24,543 nt of DNA from Paracamarosporium sp. OC-R06-R3 (Eukaryota > Ascomycota > Dothideomycetes > Pleosporales > Didymosphaeriaceae): assembly GCA_019828545.1 (NCBI GenBank), contig JACVRA010000664.1, positions 1-24,543 on the forward strand. Direction: 5' to 3'. The notes under the pieces are model-generated. The model saw only the letters and a program-made list of their open reading frames with translations, was not told the DNA's origin and did not search any database. The translations under genes were made by a program, and so were the position numbers. This document shows, piece by piece, positions 9,864 to 20,400 of the stretch. Position 1 is the first letter of the stretch, and every line of letters starts with the position of its first letter.

Positions 9864-10998
9864 CTACGAACCATGAACTCGCCAATCTGCATCGTAGTGG
9901 TGTGTACCCTTGCTGGTCTCGAGGAGCCAGGACAGGTATTCCGTGACAGCACCTTCATAGACGTCGCTCGACTGCAATTGTGGCCACCTACGAAACCCAT
10001 GAGGCAGTCCCGAGAATACAAGTACCTTAGTTGGAACCCTGTTTAAGAATCAGCAGATTGGTTGGGCGCTTTTACGGAGACGAATACCCAACACTTTGCA
10101 GTCTCTTCCCGAGAATCAGGCCGTCGTCTCTAAGCGGATCCATGCCTGTAGCAATGATGGCTGTACGGGGCCAGGATCGGAGGATGTCTTCGCTCATAAG
10201 AGCAGTGTTTAGTAGCGCATCGGTACAGTCGTCGGCGTTGATGAGGTCACAAAACATGCGCATCCGCGCCGTCGGAATTACTGGCACATCTGCGCACTGC
10301 TCCTTGGCCGAGACGAACGGATCGGCGAAAAGGTGATGGGGGTAGTTGTCCGGGTGGATCAGCCATGGCATGGACAAAAGAGTACCGGCAATGAGCGGGG
10401 TCTCATTGGCGCCAGTAGCGCAGCGCTGTAGATCTCGGAGAACGATGCCCGCCACAAGACCCGCACCAAACGAAATGCCCATGGCTACCATACTCGCAGA
10501 CGACGTAAGGCCGACTTGCTTCCTGTTGGTACGAATGTATTCGAAGGCATCCCACGCATCGTCGGCCTGGGCTGGATGCTTGTATTTGTGCGTATGGCGG
10601 TAGACAATGCTCAGAACAACGGCGTCGGTCTCAGCCACGAGCTTTGCACAGACGAAGTCCTCCGTGTGCTCATCGCCGAATAAACCTCCTCCTCCATGCA
10701 GGTACAAAATGGCGGTGGATGACAAGGATGTAGACCTCGTCGTTTCATAGCAGCGAATTGGGATACAATGCGTTCCTCTTGACGGGGCGTTGATTGTCGT
10801 GATGCGAACTTTGTCAGCGAGACCTGCGCGCTGTATGAGGGAAGCCGAAGCTATGTTGCGCGTCCCATTCACCTTTCGTCTTAGATCTAAAGCGCCTCCA
10901 ATGTCGTTGCCGCTGTAACCGTCTCGATTGGCAGTTGGATTTTTCTCAACGAAGGTGAGCCATTCCTGGCCGGGACGTCCGTATTCGGAGAAGTTCAT
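9864..10998 (-). CDS. Alpha/beta hydrolase, HSL/acetyl-esterase-like family
   Basis: Two exons, 10088-10998 and 9864-10038, are joined across a 49-bp intron (GTATTC...ACAG) and encode 361 residues. The oxyanion-hole motif HGGGG is at residues 101-105. The nucleophile elbow is GISFG with Ser176, where most members have GDSAG. Asp287 sits in MDPLRDDG. The second exon supplies VPTKVLVFSGLPHGF with catalytic His317, so without the intron the triad is incomplete. I chose the ATG at 10998 because MNFSEYGRPGQEW matches typical starts of the family. A longer open frame extends to 11100 and another frame to 11221, but they overlap the promoter. Likely role: hydrolysis of an ester or lactone, plausibly the BVMO product. 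It shares its promoter with the MFS gene. Confidence 0.87.
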
Positions 10999-11347
10999 CG
11001 CACCAAAGTTCGAATTGGACAGTAGACCAGGTGTTATATCTATATAGAGATACTGGAAGATATGTATCAGGGAGTTCCGGATATCTGTTACCTTCCGCAA
11101 GCACGTGCGCCTTTGCTTCCCCAGGTGCGCTCACCCACAGAATCTGGGGTAATTGCATCTCCATGTTCACCCCCGCTTTACTAGCGTAGTAGCTCTGATC
11201 TGGGGTGCGTCGGACCTTCATGTCCGGCTAGGTCACTGCTAGGATCTCTTCTCGTTCAGCAAGCATTCTTATAGCCGGTCGGTATTGCTGTCAGCAGCAA
11301 CATCTAACGATCAATCTAATTGCTCTGTCCAAACCCTGAATCGAGTC
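10999..11347. promoter_or_regulatory. Divergent promoter: hydrolase (-) and MFS permease (+)
   Basis: This 349-bp region between opposed start codons contains a perfect palindrome at 11211-11226. Short frames running into it from both sides lack family similarity, so I treat them as non-coding. Confidence 0.6.
11211..11226. promoter_or_regulatory. Candidate regulator site, CGGA-N8-TCCG
   Basis: The sequence is CGGACCTTCATGTCCG; the inverted arms extend to five bases (CGGAC/GTCCG). It lies 213 bp upstream of the hydrolase start and 122 bp upstream of the MFS start. Confidence 0.65.
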
Positions 11348-13024
11348 ATGGCTACGCAAAAACCTGAGCAGGATGCCTCCAGCACTCTCGACCATAAGAG
11401 CGGCGATGTCGTCCATCTTGAGACTCATCTTGCGGCGGGTCTGGAGATGCAGGATGCTCACTTCCTCCACGACTTCCCTAAGGAAAAGCATACCAAGGTC
11501 TTTCGCAAGGTCGACATCCGCCTCATGCCAATGCTGATGGCTCTGTATCTAGTCAGCAATCTTGACAGGTATGCATGACCAACGTAAATCACTCATCTTG
11601 TCTATTGACGGTTGGTACTCAACAGAGCCAATATCGGTAACGCCAAGATTGAGGGTCTTGAAAAAGATCTCAACATGGCCGGAACCGACTACAACATCGC
11701 CAACATGATCTTTTTCGTGTCTTACATTCTCTGCGAGATCCCAGCAAACTCGATAATGCTCCGGTTCAAGCGGCCATCTAATTGGATTGGCATCATTGTC
11801 ACAGCATGGGGAATCATCATGACCTGCACTGGTCTTGTGCAAAGCTATGGTGGTTTAGTCGCCTGCCGTTTCTTGCTTGGAATTTTTGAGTAAGTCGCTT
11901 CAGGGCATGGCCGACATTCGTAAGCTGACACTCTGCGTGACAGAGCCGGATTCTTCCCGGGTGCAGTCTTCCTGCTCAGCCAATGGTATCCGCCTTACAT
12001 GACCCAATTCCGCATGTCCCTACTATACTGTGCCGCCGCATTGTCTGGAGCTTTCTCGGGCCTTATGGCGGCTGGAATCGCCGAAATGAAAGGAGTTGGT
12101 GGTTATAATGGTTGGCGTTGGATCTTCTTGATCGAGGGGCTCTTAACGGTCGTCCTTGGACTTGGATCATTCTGGCTGCTTCCTGACTCCCCGACGCAAT
12201 CCCGTGCATGGCTCAAGGATGAAGAGATCACGTATCTGAACCTGCTACACCGCCGGTACCGTGGCTCACAGCAAGAAGGATCGGTCGACCGGGATACCGT
12301 TGTCGAGAAGAAAAACGAAAAGGAAAAGCAGTTCATTGCCGTCATCACTGACTGGCAGCTCTACTTCCAAGGGCTTATCTTCATGTCTAGTGCGGTACCG
12401 ACTTATGCGCTAAAATTTACGCTTCCGGAAATTATAGTTCACATGGGTTTCAAAAACACGACGGCACAACTTCTCTCAGCGCCTCCATACATTGCAGGCG
12501 CTCTGTCAGCCATCGCTGTATCTACTTTTGCTGACAGGAGTGGTTGGCGATTGCCTTTCATCTGTGTACCGCTGGTGATCATGACAGCGGCATACGCTGT
12601 GCTATACAGCTTCAGTGACAGAATAGCGACCCACGTTCCGCTCTGCTATACGTTCGTCGTCATAACGACAATGTCTGTATACAACGTCATTCCAGGCGGC
12701 AACACTTGGACATTGAACAACCTCCCGAATCCGAACAAGCGCGCTATGGGTATAGCGCTTGTGATTGCTCTGGGAAATAGTGGCGGTATTGTAGGAAGCT
12801 TCATCTTCTTGTCAAGCGAAAGCCCACGCTATCAGACAGGCTGGGGAACTTGCTTGGGGTTTATCATACTCGGCATCGTAGCAGCTTGCTCGCTTGAGAC
12901 TGGGTATACCCTGATCAACAGGAAAAGAGGGAAGCTTGATCGTGACGAAGTGCTTGCCAAATACGATGAGGTGGAGTTACACCGGATGGGAGATCGGAGT
13001 CCCCTGTTCAAGTACACCCTTTAA
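11348..13024 (+). CDS. MFS permease, Dal5/TNA1-like anion:cation symporter family
   Basis: Three exons (11348-11568, 11626-11889, 11944-13024) with introns of 57 and 54 bp encode 521 residues. Phases agree, rebuilding SNLDRANIGNAKIEGLEKDL and RFLLGIFEAGFFPGAVFLLS, two hallmarks of the fungal allantoate/nicotinate/anthranilate permease group. About 12 hydrophobic segments are visible, with a central charged loop (residues about 225-260, RRYRGSQQEG..EKKNEKEKQ). The protein sits in a membrane, most likely the plasma membrane. The family imports small carboxylate-like anions by proton symport, which favours uptake of a nutrient over toxin export. The first ATG is at 11348; the open frame upstream of it has no ATG. 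The last 19 codons lie in the first copy of a 93-bp tandem repeat. Confidence 0.92.
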
Positions 13025-13160
13025 AGGATTCGTATATATACCTTTAGAACCGACTAAGAAGAGGTGGAGTTACACCGGATGGGAGATCGGAGTCCCCTGT
13101 TCAAGTACACCCTTTAAAGGATTCGTATATATACCTTTAGAACCGACTAAGAAGAGGTGG
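12968..13160. repeat. Exact 93-bp tandem duplication across the MFS stop codon
   Basis: Two adjacent units, 12968-13060 and 13061-13153, appear identical base for base, followed by a partial third start, GAGGTGG (13154-13160). The first unit contains the last codons and the TAA stop (13022-13024) plus 3' flank. The second unit is therefore untranslated, and because 93 is a multiple of three it repeats the same frame after the stop. The shared GAGGTGG at the borders is consistent with slippage or microhomology-mediated duplication. Confidence 0.95.
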
Positions 13161-15654
13161 CTATCTCCGCGGACTTTTTGCAAACGCAGTGTTCGCACAG
13201 AGCTACTACTAAATCCGATCAGTTTTCGCACATGATCTAGGTGACAAAATAATAACAATATCGAACCCTTAGCTCAAAAACACTGGAAGGGTGTGAAAGA
13301 TAGGGACAGGTACCATCCAGAGGTCATGAACAAGCCTATAAACTTGCTATATACGTCAAATGAACCTCATCCACTTTTGCAATCGCTTTGTACATTCAGC
13401 GGGAATTATTGTACGTTAAATCGCGTTTCAGATGGAAAAGTTCTGCGTGTTACTGTATGAACTATCAAAGAGACCGGCCAACTACCGTTATACAACAGTG
13501 TACCCCAAGGAGCCTGCAAAGAGTGGGGTGGAGTTGGTCCAAGGCTGCTATCAGCTTGTAGGCAGAAGCCCATAGATGCGAGAGGTATAGGATGTGAAGC
13601 GGCGCCGTATCTTCCTAGTGCGACGAGTAGATAGAGAGGCAGTCTGGGCCAATCAACCTGTTGATCATACGGAGACACCTACCATGTGGACTAAGGTCGG
13701 TGAGGGTCGGCTCGGGTATCTGGGTGTTGTGAAAAATAAGGGCAGTAAAGAGCTGACCATCTTAGCCACATTCAGTTTGTGAGTTCGACCGTCTTTCCAC
13801 CGCAAACACCAAAACTGTATGGTCAACTTATAGCGAGAGCAGAAGCACGCTGTACACGAAGCCTCAACATGAACAGCGACTTGCTATTGTGATCATACTG
13901 ATACTCCAAACTGCTTATATTAGAATAATCAATTGAGATTGGGATAACCAACATGTGCTCATCGGCCAGAGGATAACAGATCGTCAGGTAAAAAGTGTTC
14001 GAGCTAGCTGAGCTGGCATTGGTCACGTTCTTTGCATTAAAGTCCCGTGCGCAATTTGTAATTTTATCCAAAGATGTCGGCGTGCTACGTCCTAGCGCAG
14101 GGGGATTCTCTTGTGAGAACCCCCAGGCGGATATAGATGGGTTTTGACAGGGTCGCTTGTGGGTAAGACTAGATCCAGTGGTAGAATTTCCTTCTGCATA
14201 CGTCAAGTTATGGGTGTCGGCTTTTCGTTTCTACATTGCATACCAAAGGTCAGCCAATTGACAATGCCTGACACTAATAACCACCTACTTCTTTCTATCT
14301 AGATGGATTTTATAAAAGAGATCTTGGGGATAAGTATTCTTCAAACTTTCCAACGCCTGTAATAGTCGTACACAGTCTACCTTCTCGCCCTAAATGTTAG
14401 GACCATGGGTAGTTAGCAAATCATTTGGCTCCTTGTTGATCGTGTAGGGACTCGATGCAGATTCAATTAGATCTTCTAAGTTTCTAGGAAGGTTGCTAGA
14501 CACTTTTTACACTACTCCACATGGAGTTTATAGTTTAGGTTGAGAGAACTCCAAGACACTGCCACGTTCTGTAGGCTGAAAGAGGCCCAAACATGCGGTA
14601 ATTTCGTAAGTTGTCGGGCCTTGAGTGCTAAAGAAGATATTCCAGTTGTCTCTGTCCCAATACTGAAGCGAAGGATCGAGCATGGCAATTATGGTTGGGG
14701 TAGGTTCGATGGAAGGGATTGCTGGAACTGTGAGCGCCGAGGTAGACGACGGAAGATAAGGGAGCGAGGATGGAAGCTAGTCGCACGTTGTGCAGGGTAC
14801 CATTTCGTGTACGAGGAATAACAATTTCTACCCGAGTTCCAAGTGCGGCGCTGCACTGTTAGGAGCTAGCGTGTGACCTCCCAAGACCCATGTACAGGAC
14901 GGAAAGGGGAGAGAGCTCAGTGGCCAGGTCATCTTTCACCGATGATTTAGTCTATTAGGGCATGTATGGCCATTCGGCCGATTCAGGCTCCGTTTTGTAT
15001 GTTTGTCGCGCTTAGTTCAGCAGGGACAATCGACGGCACCTTGGTTCACGCATAGCAATGACACCAGACGCCTATTTGGCTTGCAAATAGTAGATTCTGG
15101 ATCGACCCTTATTATAACGCTTGCTTCTTAGGTCCCAGCGTTGACTTTGTTATTTTCTTACGAAATACTGCGTGTAATGCTGCACAATATACATTATAAG
15201 CGCGGCGCGTAGGCGGTGATCTCGCTCACGCACTCAAAGGCCGCCCGCATGGATGCAGCCCGCACGGGAAACTGGTCCACAGGAGCTCCAGACATGCAAA
15301 TCGTCATGTTCGATTCTCATATTCGATAAGCAATATTCAGATAATGGTTTAGAAGCCTAGGGGTCGAAAGGAATTAGAGATTCGGTTTGTTGATTAGTAT
15401 TTTTACAACCCAAGAAACGGGAGGCTGAAAACGTGGAACAGCATCTGCAAAGTTGGGACACATAATCATTCATCGAAAAGGGCAGAACGAATGCCTTTTA
15501 CTCTAACATAAATCCAGTCTGTTCCAGCAGCGATGCACAGATACCTGCCTGGGAATACCGCAGCTTGAGCCTGTTCATCAATCAATACCTACCTGATTAT
15601 ATTAAAAGAACGGGTGGACGGTGCACTCATCATTTATCGCTATTTAATCGAGAC
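13161..15654. other. Long intergenic region at the cluster's right boundary
   Basis: About 2.5 kb without a gene I can support. The longest frames are 127 codons (13823-14206, -), 93 codons (14540-14821, +) and 90 codons (13406-13678, -). None has a recognisable domain, signal peptide or convincing splice partners. I saw no terminal inverted repeats, reverse-transcriptase or transposase motifs, and no tRNA. A fast-evolving or decayed gene cannot be excluded. Confidence 0.5.
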
Positions 15655-16797
15655 CTACAGTAAATACCTGTCTCTACTTCCACAGCTACTTCCACATTGC
15701 GACCAGAGACCACCACAGCGATAACAGAACTCTGCGTGGCACCGACAGATTATATGTAGGCAACCATCTCTTCTCTCCACCATCTCTCCGCATCTTGGAC
15801 ACGACTTCCAACCCGTTACTGCTGCTAGCGCACGCACCTGCTCAGTAGCTTGGTCTGTTATACAACCCCGACCAGAGTGATTCATCGTCCGACAATGCCT
15901 ACATGTGTCCGTTCCACACGCTGAGCACCGTGCTAGATCTGGTCCATGATAGTCCGCGGGGGGAATGAAGACACCGCACTCAGCGTTCGCGCAATATGCT
16001 GGATTGAGAGTAGTTTGTTCGAGAACTAGTAATTCGTAACGCTCCTGGAAATGGATGCTGACTAGATCTTCGACAAGTATCACAGGAACGTTCTGTCGGC
16101 AGCATTGGAAGGCGGATCGTGAGGTAAACGATGCTTCGAAGGCATCTCTTAGACAAGTTCGGCAATACCAGTGTTGGCATGGAGCCTGAAGCACGAGGTT
16201 AATATCCTGTTCGTCCAAGCACGCAGCGCAGGTCCTTAACCTCTCTCTCCTTCGTTGCTCGGCCTCTACGGCTGCTCTTCGTTGTGCTTCTTCTGCTACC
16301 GCTTGTTCTGCTCTCTGCTGCCTTTCTGTCTCCTCCTGTTCTCGCCGGATTCTTTGCAGCTCCGCCTGCCGTGCCTCTTCTCTATATGTGCGTTCTGCAG
16401 CGCGCTGCTGCTCGAACTCCTCTTGCTCTCGGCGGATTCTTTCTCTGTCCAAATTTTGTTGTTCCTCCCACGCAGCTAAACGAGCTCTCCGCTCTATTTG
16501 CCTTTCCTCATTCAGCTGCTGTAACACTTGTTGCTGTAATTGAGCCTGTTGGTTGGCTTCTTCTCTCGCTTGCCGCCTTGCGTCTTGTCGGTTCTCTCTC
16601 CTTGCATTTGCCGATAGATGAACAGTCCCGGCCCATAGCTCATGCTCAGCTTGTGCTCGATAGAGATCATCATATAGAATCGCTAGGTAGTTCGCTGAGA
16701 GCTGAGGAACGGCTTCGTAAACGGCTTCGGCTGAAGTATGCGATACCACTGCTATCCCATGGACATAAGGCTGAGTTCGGCGCTTGTACCGTCGCAA
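15655..16797 (-). CDS. RBR (RING1-IBR-RING2) E3 ubiquitin ligase; 5' end unresolved
   Basis: This is a 380-codon open segment. Numbering is from the open frame, whose first codon is TTG. Residues about 63-188 form a long Arg/Glu/Gln-rich coiled coil. RING1 runs about 190-233 (CAACLDEQD...CQHWYCRTC), IBR about 269-312 and RING2 about 333-372. In RING2, Cys346 in RDGCLHI occupies the place of the catalytic cysteine that carries ubiquitin in RBR ligases, followed by CRCHAEFCYRCG. No in-frame ATG exists before RING1, and an in-frame TAG lies at 16807-16809. The true start is therefore in an undetected upstream exon, or the gene is 5'-truncated. It is divergent from the 1159-residue gene, and the substrate is unknown. 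Confidence 0.82.
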   Translation of the reverse strand: MRRYKRRTQPYVHGIAVVSHTSAEAVYEAVPQLSANYLAILYDDLYRAQAEHELWAGTVHLSANARRENRQDARRQAREEANQQAQLQQQVLQQLNEERQIERRARLAAWEEQQNLDRERIRREQEEFEQQRAAERTYREEARQAELQRIRREQEETERQQRAEQAVAEEAQRRAAVEAEQRRRERLRTCAACLDEQDINLVLQAPCQHWYCRTCLRDAFEASFTSRSAFQCCRQNVPVILVEDLVSIHFQERYELLVLEQTTLNPAYCANAECGVFIPPADYHGPDLARCSACGTDTCRHCRTMNHSGRGCITDQATEQVRALAAVTGWKSCPRCGEMVERRDGCLHIICRCHAEFCYRCGGLWSQCGSSCGSRDRYLL

Positions 16798-17413
16798 CGG
16801 CCCTGACTACGGTAGCATGAGGGTGAGGGCAAGGTCTACCGTAGCCTCTCTTAGGATATCCAAACTTCATAGCCAACTATTGCAGCTTGGATAAGTTTCC
16901 TGGACATTGAGCGCGCCGGAACGCCTTGTTTTACGCCAATGTGTCGCATTCAGGCCATTGTCAACGCTTCCCACACATTACGCGACACCCCCACACGACC
17001 TCAGGCCTACAATTTGACAGTATTGGCCTGACAAATAAGCCACAACTACGTGTTCTAAATCCACTGGTTCTTATTCCTTCCGCTCTCCCGAAAGAGGGCG
17101 TGGCTGGCAAGGCTGAAAAGAGGGCGTCGCATGCCCACTTAAGCGACCAATCTGAGATGCATATATCCGACAAATCCAGTAGTTCGGTAGCAACGCCCGT
17201 ATTCATCTCTTCAAAAGCCATTGATAATCTTCGTTTTGGAGAGTCGATGGGGGTGTCCAGGCAGCCGCTCCGACATCCAACTGGCTCAGCCCACCCATAA
17301 TATGGTAACGCTGAATAGGCGAAGTCTTCCTCGTTTAACTAGGGCACACTCTTGCCTCGATTATTCGAATTATCTTGCGAAACCGGACAGTTTCAGTACG
17401 GACACATGAGATC
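16798..17413. promoter_or_regulatory. Region between the RBR gene and the collagen-like gene
   Basis: About 616 bp between two divergent genes. It should contain the promoter of the plus-strand gene and the missing first exon and promoter of the RBR gene. An ATG-initiated minus-strand frame (16670-16876) starts here in another reading frame and overlaps the RBR N-terminus. No splice pair I tried joins it to the RBR frame in correct phase. I did not see the CGGA-N8-TCCG site here. Confidence 0.45.
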
Positions 17414-20400
17414 ATGGCTACTACTATCTCTGTCAATGGAGAGGATGGTACAACCTTAGCACGAAGCACTGGAATCAGATTGATCCAGGAAAATCCACAA
17501 GCGCTTGTCCTACGAAACCAGGCACTCATAACAAGAGATGGCCGGCCAGGTCATAATGCTGCACCGGCAATTCCTGGAGGCAATGCCGGCACCCTGGCCG
17601 TGAGACTTTCTGAGTCGTCCATCACCCAAGGAGCGATCCGAGTCGACCGCGTCGAATATAGTTCAGTAAACCGCCCCCCTCGGACCACAGAAGTCCCTGT
17701 CGGTAGAGACATTGTTCTGACTGCTATTGGGGGCAAAGGGGAATCCGGACAAGATGGCGGCGATGGGCAGCGCGGCCTGGATGGGGTAGATGGTTCAGAT
17801 GCATCCCAAGCTTCTGATGCTACAAACGGAACAGATGGAGGCCGCGGGGGTGATGCTGGTCGAGGTACTCATGGTGGCGATGGGGGGTTTGGTGGAACTG
17901 TTCACATCATTGTCAATGCGCACAACACTCACCTACTCATGGCAGTGTCATGCGATTTGAGAGGTGGTCAAGGCGGGCTTGCAGGGAAACATGGTAAAGC
18001 TGGAGCTGGTGGAAACGGGGGGAAAGCAGGCCAAGGTTGGCGTTGGGATGAGATCGTTGGGTACAAGCCTTATTGCACCGAGAGCTGCATTAAAAACAAC
18101 ACTCACGCTTCGGATAGGCCCATAGTAAGAGCTAGTACACGATTGAATGCGAGTAGCAGTGCGCTGATAGCGCGGTCAGGAGCGCTGACAGTATCCGGTG
18201 GCAATCTTCCGAACATGATCGCACAAGCGGCCATCAGATACAACGCAATGAGGCATCCAAGAAGGGACGAAGGATATTGCAAATGCGGCGGAGGCACTGG
18301 CAGCTGTGCAGGCTGTGACGTGAAGCCTGTCGTCAAGACATTCAAGCGACAGCCTGGGCTCGATGGAAAAGAGGGAGCAAAGGGTACCAGCATAACTACA
18401 CCATTAGTTGCGGGCCAAGCCGGCCAGGAAGGAAACATGACTATCGCGGTACAACATGACGATGGCTCCACTCAAGTGTATCCGTCAATTTGGTCACTGG
18501 AACTGGTCGATTTTGAAGTCGAAGATGAAAATGGAGATGGCATATTCGAAACTGGCGAGCACATTCTCATCCGAAGAGTGAAAGTGCGGAACGTCGGTGG
18601 GATGCCTTCCCCAACTTGTCGTATTCCTATCACTCTAGCTAACGAATCGTTATGGTTCGAACCGGTGTCACCGGCCCAAGGCGGTTTTACCTATCTCCCT
18701 ATCAGTATTCCCGCTGGTGAAAGTGCCTCCACGGACGGCTCGATAAAGGTCCGGATCAAAGATAGGTCGCGGGCAAACAGCAGACCAGCATCCCTCACAA
18801 ATCATTTTTCAGTCAAAAGCAACCTGTCAATCAGAGCAGACATGCCATGGCTTGATCGCCGGATGGCATCGTTCGATTTGGAGAAGGAGATCACCATCAG
18901 TCACCCTTGCTACTTGCATGACTTTGAGTATCTGAGTACAGTCGCTCAGGGTGTCATCAGCAAGATTCAGTATAGCGTACGAAATTCACTCTTGCAAGAA
19001 TTGATAGGCGAAACTAACCAGCGCCAGGTCATGAATACGGGCAGTCGCCCATTAGGTGAGCACGTGACCACAGGTCAAGCACGTGCCGTTGAGGTCCGTG
19101 TGTCTATGCCACAAGACTTTGGCCGCTTGAGTACAGATGACGACAACGTCGAGGTTGATCAGTCAATTCCCTATATTCGACCAAGTGATGTGTTTTGTAC
19201 AGAGCAGCACTTTCGTGTATTGCCAAGCGCACGAAGCCATACATATTTTTCTGTGGTTTTTGAGTTATATCTGGAAAGCCCGATTCAGGACCCAGAGAGC
19301 CGAGACATTGAGCAAATACTGATTGAACGACATATAGTTCGCCTTCAAGTCTCAAGCAGGTACACTCCGGTACCAGACGCTAAATTTCTTTTGGTCACAA
19401 ACCCCAGAACAACCGAGCGGGAAGCACATGCTATACAGCATTTTGTCAGAAATGACCTTGGCATGGAAGTCGATCTTTGTAATATCCACCAAAACGGCGG
19501 TTTATTGCGGGCTTTGGACAGTGATATCGATGACCCTACACCAATTACATCCACGTACCGGGAGAAGACTATCCTTGTCCTTGACAACGCATTCGAGTTT
19601 TTCGGGACAGAAGAATATACCCGTACAGGCAGCGAGCTGTTTGACCCTCAATGGCTGTCCGACATCGCCGGGAACAGTACCCCAATTATGTTTATCGGCA
19701 GTGGCCATGGCCGGGCATTTGAGAAGATTGCGCGATTGGCAATCACCTTACCGCCGTCACAACTCGATTCAGTCATGAGTCAAATAACAAGGTCACAGTC
19801 TTTTAATTCAAGAGACAAACTGGTCGATTCATTCAAGCAGGAGAAGCAATTCGGTTCTGCTACCTTGAAAGTGTCCGCAATTCCACTTAGACGACCAAAG
19901 TGGTACCAACGTTTTAAAAGGAACATCGCTGAGAAGGAAGCGAAAGGCCTAGAAAGATACCTCCGTAATTGTCTTCCTAATGAGCGATTTCTTGTCACGT
20001 ACATGAGTCCACGGCAGGGAATCACCTCTCGAAGTCCCAGAACGGCAACAGAGGTGTCCGGCGCCTCGAATCTTAGCTATCTAGTCGTTCTGACTGGTTT
20101 GGACCGTCATTGCGTCATACGATCAATTGAGACAAGTATCTCACTCGCGCCTCCCAACAATAATACCCCTAACAGAGGCCGCCTCGATGACTATGGCAAG
20201 TACAATATAATCGCAGCTTTACCTTTCTCCCAGCGCGTTAACTTCCTCTGGAGAAATCGCTACGACAATGTGTTTGTATCCACAGCAATGGCATTGTCGA
20301 TTCTAGCCGAGTTATCTCAAGGTATAGATGGTTTAACTGGCCCAAAACATGGTGCACCGGTCTGCGCTAACGATGGCGATATTGAGATCGTCGAAAATTA

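Noticed and set aside
10946..11221. 91-codon minus-strand frame upstream of the hydrolase
   Set aside because: It overlaps the hydrolase N-terminus in another frame and covers most of the divergent promoter, with its start inside the regulator palindrome; no domain or consistent splice join seen.
13823..14206. 127-codon minus-strand frame in the long intergenic region
   Set aside because: It has several N-glycosylation-like sites but no signal peptide, domain or splice partners; it cannot be told from chance.
14540..14821. 93-codon plus-strand frame in the long intergenic region
   Set aside because: Basic and Cys-containing but without a recognisable motif or gene context.
15307..15317. GTTCGATTC, resembling a tRNA B box
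   Set aside because: The flanking bases do not form a T-arm stem and no matching A box or acceptor stem was found.
16284..16820. 178-codon plus-strand open frame opposite the RBR gene
   Set aside because: It is the antisense of the Arg/Glu/Gln-rich coiled-coil codons, which naturally leave the opposite strand open; no family resemblance.
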